NCBI GenBank assembly: GCA_949825065.1
Contig: OX463849.1
Location: forward strand, 43,993,307 to 44,057,306
Length of the DNA stretch: 64,000 nt
From: Odontocerum albicorne
Taxonomy: Eukaryota > Arthropoda > Insecta > Trichoptera > Odontoceridae
Direction: 5' to 3'
Below are positions 56,113 to 64,000 of this stretch, piece by piece. The position numbers and the translations under genes were made by a program. The notes beneath the pieces are model-generated. The model searched no databases. It was not told where the DNA came from and saw only the letters and a program-made list of their open reading frames with translations. Each line of letters begins with the position of its first letter. Positions within the stretch are counted from its first letter, which is position 1.

Positions 56113-56492
56113 TGTCTTTAATGAATATTTTTGTTTAAAAATCGCTGTTATCGTTTTTGTCTACGCATGTTTTCTCTGTATTTTATTTATTTACACTTCG
56201 CTGTATGTTTTAGCATGTTTATTACCTAAGAGCATTCATTCTATTCTATACTTGAAAGCCTCATCTATTCTAAGCAACTACAAAGATGTTTAACAATTTT
56301 GTTTCCAATGTTAGGTGAAAGATTTACATTAAAGGTTTATACAAAGAATATAAAATGTTTAAAGATAGAAAAGTAAGATTACAAAAGACGGGAATCGTTT
56401 GACCATTTCTATACAACAATTTGATTTGCGACCATGAAATAGAAGATATTGGGAAGGTCATTGAAGGGAAATGTGCTTTTTGAATAGGTGTT
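56113..56492. other. No recognisable gene
   Basis: AT-rich DNA, nothing identified. Confidence 0.35.
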
Positions 56493-57120
56493 TTAATCCT
56501 TCCCTTACGGTGTTAAAATTGAAACGCGTGCTCCGGTGTTGGGTAGTGAGTACGCGATCAAAAATTAGCGATTTTAAATCGGAAAAATAAGAACATTCAT
56601 AGATAATCCCCTTAATTAATTATAATTGAAGTTAAAAATTATAATAATTGAGATTTATTTGCTGAAAACATTAAAAAACCCTCTGGCAACGCTCACGGAA
56701 CGGGCGTACGTTTAACCTATTTGCAAGCCTAGAAGCTACTGTGGCGCGGAACGTCAGTCGCATACTCCGGCGCTTACGCTTATGCTTGCGACGTTGAGAC
56801 AATTCAGCTCCTCGCAATTCAGTGGAGTATTCAAGAGTGAGATGCAAATATAGTGTCGCGCTTCCCGCATACTCTTCACCTATCGTCAAGACGAGGCACT
56901 CGCAGCGTTTAAATGCGAATTTGTTTTCGATCTTTAAAAAACACCTCGATGTAGTCGATAAATTCTGATTATTATTAATATTATTTTTTAAATCAATGCG
57001 TAAATATATTATGGAGGAATACCTAAAATCTTAACCTTGTATTTATTATATTTATAGAGATATTGATGGTTATTAGAAGCAACGTGTAGAAGATACCCAA
57101 CACAGGGAAGGAAAGGTTAA
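56493..57120. mobile_element. PiggyBac-type MITE, copy 2 (628 bp)
   Basis: The left end TTAATCCTTCCCTTACGGTG and the right end read inward TTAACCTTTCCTTCCCTGTG sit on TTAA duplications. The length is within three bases of copy 1, and the interior aligns at both flanks. The 72-codon minus frame (56671-56889) in the GC-richer middle is not conserved in copy 1. Confidence 0.65.
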
Positions 57121-57404
57121 CCTCGCCAATATATTTCAAACGTAGATAATGTTGTATTATTTTGCTAAAATAATAATATGATGTATCCTTATTTATCTTA
57201 AATCAATACTTATCAGTTCGCCGTTTTATATTATTATAAATGCCAAGAAGCACGCTACATTACTGAAAGAAAATAAAATGCTTTTTGAGTTACTGTTAGA
57301 AACACGCCAACATATTTCAAACGCAGATACAAGTACTCTCGTATAATGTTAAAAGCAAAAAAAAGTTAATTAACCTAATTGTTTTAAACCAACACGTTCT
57401 TAAT
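57121..57404. other. No recognisable gene
   Basis: AT-rich spacer. An AACACGCCAACATATTTCAA-type block resembles the CTCGCCAATATATTTCAAAC sequence at 57122, a short local duplication. Confidence 0.35.
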
Positions 57405-57925
57405 ACATACCGACACTCCACTCCATTTTCCTGTCACGATAGACAGAAAGAAGCTGCTCATATAATTCCGGCAATTTATCTGATTTTTGACGTTTTCTTT
57501 TTAAAAAATCATTAATTTTATCCAACTATGCTTTTTTTAGCCTTTATCTACCAAGTCGTATACTTTTCATTCATTCCTTCTGCATGAACAAACCGTCTCA
57601 GAGTGATCTTCTTCATTTTACTCAACTCATCAGCCTTGAGTTCACATTCATCCCTAATCACTTCATTTCATATTTTCTCATACATCGTCACCCCATATAT
57701 TCTTCTCATGTTTATTTGTATTTGTTCTCAAGCTTTTCATATATTATTTTTATATGTTCAGCTCCTGCAGCATGTATTCGGCTTCTTTCAGTCTTTTTCC
57801 ACTTCCACGTTTCCCGTCCATAGTCAAAGTTGGTACTAAAATATTATTGTGGACTCTAATCTTAACAGATTTTGATATTGTACAATTCGAGTATATAAAT
57901 TTAAGAGCCCCATTGTTTGCCTTTT
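57405..57925 (-). pseudogene. Decayed LINE fragment (RWFGHVERMNE type)
   Basis: The minus strand contains KIRVHNNILVPTLTMDGKRG, then KRLKEAEYML (from VHN-VLVPTLMYGSE...), and the reverse blocks GAAGAAGATCACTCTGAGAC and TGAATGTGAACTCAAGGC. Plus frames of 78-79 codons here are shadows. Confidence 0.6.
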
Positions 57926-59663
57926 TGTTATAATTATGTAAGATCAAATTAACTGATTGACAAAGTAATTAAATACTAGATGCGACACATCTTAAAACAT
58001 TGTATGTTAGAATGTAGACTTGAGTGAAATATAACATTGTCACTCTGTTTGAAATACAATTATAAAGTTATAATAGAATATATAATTCATTCAGGCGTAG
58101 TACGGGCGAGCGGGTGTCACTCGGGATGACCCGAAGTTATTAATGGGAAATCTGTTTTGTTATGAGCACTTCTGCTGTCACTGCTCCTGCTCCTGGATGC
58201 TGGATACTGGGTGGAAACTCTTATAAAGGGGGTGTCTTTTGTTGGGAAACTTTATTTTGTCATATTTCCTGACTTCGTTTCCCTCTCAAACTTGAACAAA
58301 AAAAATGTCGATACGAAATTGTTCGTGAAAGTTTGATAGTATAATTTTCATTGAAGGTGTTTTAGTTATGATATAAAATTGGTTAATTTAAAAGATATTT
58401 GTTTCAATAACACTGTTTTTAAAACGTTTTGACAAACTGAGTTTGGTATACATATGCCCAGCTTTTGGATGTTTCAATAAAATTGTACCAACATATTTTT
58501 TTACTGAATTGATTTTATTAATGTTTAAATTTCGCGGGTTTAAATTAGCTTTCTTATAACATGCAATGAGTCCAGTGATATTGCTGATACTTGGGTAAGC
58601 CGTTTATGTTGTGTATAATTATGTACACTTTAAAATGAGTAAATAAAATGGTTTTTAAAGTTTTTGCCGTGTTAAATTGACTTAAACGATAGGCAACATT
58701 TCGAAGGTATTGTAGTCTTCTTCTTTAGAATAACATAAATTGAACAGTTACGAAACGTCGGCCATTATTTAAACAATTCTATACGACAGCTTCTAAAAAC
58801 ATTTTAAACTAGTAGACAACAGTCGTGAACATTTTTGAACACATCCAAATAAATTATAATAAGGGTCTGAAAAAACTGAAAACTTTCGCTGTAAACGTTT
58901 CATTCCCAGAGAAAAATATTTTTAAATTCAAATTAAATAAAGTTATACAAATATTAAGATATTTTCTTTGAAAATATTCAGATATGTGAATTAGTCTCGC
59001 GTCCTTCAATCTTTATTAATATCGTCCTTCAACCTGTGTGAGTGCCACTCGACATGGGCTAATAAAAGGCTCGTACCCTCTGGAATAAATAAACGATTTA
59101 ATGTATAAACATTAGCTTTATTTCACGTGTTTCGTATAAATCCGTTTTAATCTCTGCCAAAAAATTAATGCCACACGCACGGAATTAGGGCGTGTTTATT
59201 TGTATGTGGTGCACATATTCATTTTCTTGACACAAAAGACTATATCTGCATTTCATTTTGATATTTTTATCAAATGTTTCTGTATATCGTCGTGAAAGGC
59301 ACAATTATAGCACATCATAGTATTAATACAATGAGCTATTCATATCTTCAAAATCAACGTAATTATTTTTATACTGGAATAATGGAGAGTTCACTTTGAA
59401 ACTCATGGGCTAAAAATATGTCTCGGCAGTACGAAATACATAAAATGTTTATTTTCAAATACCTGCAATAACTCTATGTTGATGTTATATGACCAATCGT
59501 TATTTATAGCATAAACATCGACTTCAAATATCGACAGTGAGGGTAGAAATGAGTATGATGTAATCAGCAGGATAAAGCAAGCGTGGTGTAAGTGCCGAAC
59601 GGTAACTACAGTAACATGTGATCAAATAGTTTCAATGACACTGAAAGAAAATATACATATGTA
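57926..59663. other. No recognisable gene
   Basis: Long non-coding stretch. A GC-richer part at 58095-58250 (GTACGGGCGAGCGGGTGTCA) has no open frame or repeat partner in the window. Confidence 0.4.
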
Positions 59664-59840
59664 TTGGGTGTTAACATAAGTTGTGTCCGTTTTTTTTTTT
59701 TCAAATTTAAAAATGAGCACCAAAAGTAAAACAAAATGGCTGAGTTTATACGTCATTCGTAAGAAAATTTTCTGCTCTACAAGACATTGTGTTTGCTTTT
59801 ACTTTACATATATTATTTTATTTGATTACAAGCCTTCAAA

Positions 59841-60323
59841 ATGGAATGTCAAGTAGACGAAAGTGAGCATTTTCGACACCTCCTTCTGTTCGCGTTCAAT
59901 CGAGAAAATAAAGCTGCCAAAGCTGCTCGCGATATTTGCAAAGTGTACGGTGAAGATGCTATGAATGAAAGGACAGCTCGTCGATGGATTTTGCGTTTCA
60001 AAGACGGAAATTTCGACCTGAAAGACATGGAGCGTTCCGGATGACCAGTGGACTTCGATGAGGACCGCTTAAACCACATTATTCATGAAGATTCCCTTCA
60101 AACCACCATAGAATTGGCTGAGCAGATGAATTGTAGTCACATGACTGTATACCATCATCTTAAATCAATGGGAAAAGTCCAAAAGTTCGGCGCTTGGGTT
60201 CCACATGTTTTGAGTGAAAACAACAAAAATCAATTGTCGAACGTGAACAGAAGGAGGTGTCGAAAATGCTCATTTTCGTCTACTTGGCATTCCATTTTGA
60301 AGGCTTGTAATCAAATAAAATAA
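59841..60323 (+). pseudogene. Mariner transposase N-terminal part, broken
   Basis: MECQVDESEHFRHLLLFAFN, KAAKAARDICKVYGEDAMNE and RWILRFKDGNFDLKDMERSG form the N-terminal HTH and linker. A TGA after ERSG interrupts the frame. PVDFDEDRLNHIIHEDSLQT and MNCSHMTVYHHLKSMGKVQK, then WVPHVLSENNKNQ, give the second HTH and W-V-P-H motif. The frame then runs into the inverted arm. The DD34D catalytic core is absent. It is closely related to the 33.4-kb copy. Confidence 0.85.
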
Positions 60324-60634
60324 TTTCGACCTGAAAGACATGGAGCGTTCCGGATGACCAGTGGACTTCGATGAGGACCGCTTAAACCACATTATTCATG
60401 AAGATTCCCTTCAAACCACCATAGAATTGGCTGAGCAGATGAATTGTAGTCACATGACTGTATACCATCATCTTAAATCAATGGGAAAAGTCCAAAAGTT
60501 CGGCGCTTGGGTTCCACATGTTTTGAGTGAAAACAACAAAAATCAATTGTCGAACGTGAACAGAAGGAGGTGTCGAAAATGCTCATTTTCGTCTACTTGG
60601 CATTCCATTTTGAAGGCTTGTAATCAAATAAAAT
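60009..60634 (+). repeat. 313-bp perfect tandem duplication inside the mariner
   Basis: 60009-60321 and 60322-60634 appear identical by eye (AATTTCGACCTGAAAGACAT through TAATCAAATAAAATAAT). The 91-codon frame occurs twice with the same sequence. Identity over 313 bp implies a recent duplication, or an assembly duplication. Confidence 0.85.
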
Positions 60635-60785
60635 AATATACGAATATGTAACGTAAAAGCAAACACATTATCTTGTAGAGCAGAAAATTTTCTTTAGAAT
60701 GACGTATAAACATTTTGCTTTACTTTTGGTGCTCATATTAAATTTGAAAAAAAAACGGATACCACTTATGTTAACACCCAATATA

Positions 60786-61255
60786 TATTACTCTTGTATG
60801 GGGTTGAAACCAGGACAACTAAATCCCAAGAACAGATGTCATGTTACAGTAATGCGCATGTAGCGATGCATTTGAGGAGTGGGTTAGTAAGATAAAGTAA
60901 GGAATGCGTATGTGAGAGGTACGAGTACGTTGAAAGTAATCCCGATTTTGCTGAAATTGAGTGAACTAGGCTTCGATGTTATTGACATGTACAAAGGAAA
61001 CCAGCTAATTACGTGGGCAAAACATACACTGGGATTACGAGTCCTTCGAAATATAATAGAAGGTCGTCCAAAGAAGCGATGGAAGACTATGCATTGACCG
61101 AGATATGAATGATCTGAAACTGACTGCGGAGATGGCATTGAACAGAACACAATATGGAGAGGTGACTTTTCATACAGATCCCAAATTAATGGGAAAGCGT
61201 GAGAATGATTAAGATGACCGCAATCTTATTTAACATATGTACACAAAGATTTCAG
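60786..61255 (+). pseudogene. Decayed LINE C-terminal fragment beside the mariner
   Basis: LLLYGVETRTTKSQEQMSCY, then STLKVIPILLKLSELGF, and GRPKKRWKTMH follow the LLYG-ETW...RSQEQ...V.PI..K..E.RLRW..HV...GRPKKRW pattern. The mariner TA duplication sits four bases before it. Confidence 0.6.
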
Positions 61256-62228
61256 TTTATGTAGAAGTAAAGATTTTTTTCTGATATGTTTATTCAATAC
61301 TTTATTGAACAGTGTAAAAATATGCCAGGCTTATTTCCAAGAATCTATATCCTTCAACCAAAAAATACAGTTGTTTTACAAACCAGATTGAGTGAAAAGT
61401 GAAGATTTTACATTATTGATTACACAAAACTAAATGGGGAAAATATTTTACCTAATTTTTTAAATGTTTAAATAGTTTGAGAATTAGCCACACTAATAAA
61501 AAAAATTATTTTGACATCAATACAACAAAAGGTTCTAACGCAAGAAAAAAACACAATATTTCAGTTTGTTCAAAATATCAAATAACCAACAAACGTATAC
61601 AATATACTAGAAGTTCATGATTCAATTCCATCTTCAGAATCTTTATTATAAAAACCAAATCATGAAAGCATTTATCTACTATTCTTACCCATCTTATCAA
61701 AGATCTGAAATGCTTCAGTTTTTTTTTAATGGTTATTACATTTTTAAAATCTCTTTATCTTTGAATTTACTGCTTTTAATGAATAAAGAAACATTTATTG
61801 AAAAAAATGTTTAATTCAATATATTTCGGCAAGTTTAACACGTGCAAATTGATTTACATCCGAATTTTTTTTTCCTTTCCGTCGACCTATTTGGAACCGT
61901 TTCAAATATAATGTTTAATTTGCGAAAATTCTGTTTCCCTAACGACCAGGCGCCATTACACGCGGAAGTAAGTATCGGGGTGTATACCGAAATAATTCGT
62001 CAATTCTAAAAATGATCAACTCGAAATGTAAATCAACCAAAGCAGCTAGAATTACCAGTAAAAATAAATATTGGAAAAGGGAACGAAAAAACAAAGCATA
62101 TTTTATTGTTTAATACTGTGAATAATATTTAATGTTTAAATATGATAAAATATGTACTAAAATCTTTAAAATAAAGATTATTCAAACCATCGGATTTAGA
62201 ACTATTTGCTTAGTCATGAAACTTAAGT
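61256..62228. other. No recognisable gene
   Basis: AT-rich DNA, nothing identified. Confidence 0.4.
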
Positions 62229-62372
62229 TATATTTTTGTGTTCACCACAGGTTTAATTAAGGTTCACAACTAGTTTCGAAGACTACCGTCTTCTTCATCA
62301 GGTGAATATAAACGGTGGTATTCGAAACTAGTTGTGAACCTAAATTAAACCTGTAGTGAACACAAAAATATA
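62229..62372. mobile_element. Fold-back element with 52-bp arms
   Basis: Arms 62229-62280 and 62321-62372 are complementary apart from two mismatches (TTCGAAACTAGTTGTGAACC next to the loop) around a 40-base loop. The loop and inner left arm form the hammerhead-like motif below. The arrangement parallels the inverted PLE termini elsewhere but has a different sequence, so it may be a second PLE-type family. Confidence 0.75.
62263..62306 (-). ncRNA. Hammerhead ribozyme candidate
   Basis: Minus strand in order: stem I TTCAC (62306-62302); core CTGATGA (62301-62295); an extra A; stem II GAAGAC (62293-62288), loop GGTA, GTCTTC; core GAAA (62277-62274), whose last A opens stem III; then C-TA-GT; U at 62268 as the H17 position; stem I partner GTGAA (62267-62263). 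All conserved core positions are present, and the 6-bp stem II and 5-bp stem I pair perfectly. The two-pair stem III is typical of minimal hammerheads in Penelope-like elements and retrozymes, which act best as dimers. The single extra A before stem II is the one departure. Confidence 0.6.
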
Positions 62373-62897
62373 AAATACGTTTTTTATTTTACTTATTTTT
62401 TCCTTTTATGTAAAAAATGGCACCACAAAGTGAAACTATAGTATTTTCGAAGATTCAAGAAATGAAATTTAAGGTTCGTCTTTTACCTGTTGACAATACT
62501 ATCTAATGTGAAGAGGTAACAACAATCGAATACGTTTAGCGAGTCTAAGTATTTTTACCAGATGAAGTATTTTACATGACAGGGGCCACTTTTTCATTTT
62601 TTTTCTGGTACCATTGAGAATCTAATTCAAAACTCCCGGTTGGAAGAAAAGCAACTAACTAATAACGTCACGCAATTCATTTTAATATCAGTAATATAAC
62701 GGTATTAGTTCGTTGGATAACAGTAGCATTGATTAATTGATCTTTATACGGTTATTCACAAATATTTTGATGGCTCCGATATATCGACTCACGTTACTAT
62801 CAACAATTTAACGTTCCCGCCACTCTGAACGCACCCCGTACTCTACACCGACACTTCCACCGGAAGACGACAGCCTTCTTCAATAGGCAATCCCAAG
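62373..62897. other. No recognisable gene
   Basis: AT-rich. Near 62600-62645 a CTGGTACCATTGAG...CTCCCGGTTGG stretch is faintly SINE-1-like but unconvincing. Confidence 0.35.
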
Positions 62898-63414
62898 TGA
62901 TGAATATCTCGTTCGGAGTCTCGGTCCAATGGTAGGACGCCTTACTCCTTCATCGGATAAGTTCTGACTGATACGATATTTAATTGGATATTTTGGTTCT
63001 TTTTTTAGGAGACGTATATATGTTTTAATATTTTTTTAAAAAAGTCACACACGTCTCCCCATATATACATATAAAACAGCATTTTATATTTTACTCACAA
63101 TCATCTCACCTCCATTATTTTTCACTCACACCCATCTAATATATATAACCGTGTGTGACATCGCACATCCACAAATATATGTATATTCGTATGTAATATT
63201 ATTTATATATCATCACATGTATACAAGTGTTTAACGTTCTTTTTATATCTCATAATCATTCATCAAAAATTTAAAAAAAAACTTTCCTTCCCTGTTTTCT
63301 GAAAAAATAACCAAAATATCCAACTAAATATCATAACAGTCAGCACTTATCCGATGAAAGAGTAAGGCGTCCTACCATTGGACCGAGACTCCGAACGAGT
63401 TATTCATCACTTAT
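62898..63414. mobile_element. Inverted-repeat element (about 104-bp arms) with a tRNA-like block
   Basis: Left arm about 62898-63002 and right arm about 63311-63414 are near-complementary (AAGTGATGAATA, CGTTCGGAGTCTCGGTCCAA, TGGTAGGACGCCTTACTC, CATCGGATAAG, TTGGATATTTTGGTT), with about 308 bases between. GGTCCAATGGTAGGACG resembles the 5' half (A box, D arm) of a tRNA, but no anticodon or T arm follows. No protein is encoded. Confidence 0.7.
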
Positions 63415-63520
63415 GGTATCAACAATCTTGCTAGAAATATGATATATGAAAACTTTTACAATTCAAATGTGTCAACAGCAACTCCATGTCTACTTGGCAA
63501 ATATAATTGAGTTCAAGAGT
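63415..63520. other. Spacer before the 163-bp array
   Basis: Non-coding sequence without features. Confidence 0.3.
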
Positions 63521-64000
63521 CCTGCTCCAGCATTTTCTCAATCTTAGGTCTTGACTGTGAAACTGGATACTTTATTTTCATTTTATCTTATTTGTTTTTT
63601 TGTGTGATTTCGTATTTTCTTTGATTTGTTGTATATCAGAATTTTAGTATCTGTTTGGTAGATGTTATTCAGTTCTGGAAAGTCCTGCTACAGCATTTTC
63701 TTAATCTTAGGTCTTGACTGTTAAACTGGATATTTTATTTTCATTTTATCTTATTTGTTTTTTTGTGTAATTTCGTATTTTCTTTGATTTGTTGTATTTC
63801 AGAATTTTAGTATCTGTTTGGTAGATGTTATTCAGTTCTGGAAAGTCCTGCTACAGCATTTTCTTAATCTTAGGTCTTGACTGTTAAACTGGATATTTTA
63901 TTTTCATTTTATCTTATTTGTTTTTTTGTGTAATTTCGTATTTTCTTTGATTTGTTGTATTTCAGAATTTTAGTATCTGTTTGGTAGATGTTATTCAGTT
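63521..64000. repeat. 163-bp tandem array, at least 2.9 units, running off the edge
   Basis: Units start with CCTGCTMCAGCATTTTCTYA at 63521, 63684 and 63847. The last two are almost identical and the first has a few changes. The third unit is cut by the window end, so the array probably continues. Confidence 0.9.

Larger units (their letters stand above)
59664..60781 (+). mobile_element. Fold-back mariner derivative with complete ends (1118 bp)
   Basis: The left end TTGGGTGTTAACATAAGTTG and the right end read inward TTGGGTGTTAACATAAGTGG are flanked by TA (59662-59663 and 60782-60783). The left half is the transposase 5' part. The right end region (about 60560-60781) is an inverted copy of the left 5' region (AAATGCTCATTTTCGTCTAC...), so the element has long inverted arms and no catalytic 3' half. 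Preserved ends mean it could in principle be mobilised in trans (inference). Confidence 0.85.

Noticed and set aside
58095..58250. GC-richer patch as a conserved exon
   Set aside because: No frame stays open across it, and no splice-site pair gives coding sequence.
62930..62975. A functional tRNA gene
   Set aside because: Only a D-arm-like half is present, with no anticodon stem or T arm, and it is duplicated in both arms of an inverted repeat.

Overview
This is AT-rich eukaryotic nuclear DNA, almost certainly from an insect or another arthropod. The evidence is one spliced gene with GT-AG introns plus remnants of arthropod-type mobile elements: jockey-like and other LINEs, a Penelope-like element, mariner, pogo, piggyBac-type MITEs and tRNA-derived SINEs. 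I see no bacterial-style operons, rRNA, intact tRNA genes or CRISPR. I cannot name the species.

The only convincing host gene lies on the minus strand at about 36.5-42.4 kb. A 2.3-kb central exon (38056-40394) is bounded by a clean acceptor and donor. Phase-compatible exons lie downstream (36561-36738, with the stop codon) and upstream (41320-41395, and probably 42325-42425 with an ATG). The joined product is about 860-900 residues. It is a largely disordered, Ser/Glu/Asn-rich protein with repeated P-x-W-[KR] motifs, and looks like an actin- or Z-disc-associated scaffold.

Everything else is intergenic or repeat DNA. 0-13 kb: decayed LINE fragments, small dispersed repeats, and a Penelope-like element with a GIY-YIG endonuclease domain (7.0-7.9 kb). 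13.6-15.6 kb: a pogo-type DNA transposon with a LINE inserted in it. 16-20 kb: mariner and Penelope debris. 22.2-23.8 kb: a 63-bp x 25 minisatellite ending at a perfect hairpin. 24-35 kb: LINE 3' ends, SINEs and a fold-back mariner. 43.2-44.0 kb: a 67-bp x 12 array. 44-58 kb: SINEs, LINE fragments, two inverted Penelope termini and two piggyBac-type MITEs. 59.7-60.8 kb: a fold-back mariner with complete ends and an internal duplication. 62.2-63.4 kb: two long inverted-repeat elements, one holding a hammerhead-ribozyme-like core. 63.5 kb to the edge: a 163-bp tandem array.

The least expected signal is an over-represented octamer, TACTCGTA (reverse TACGAGTA). I count 22 dispersed copies besides those in the 63-bp array. 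Comparing repeat copies suggests it arises as a six-base insertion at TA, like a transposon excision footprint.
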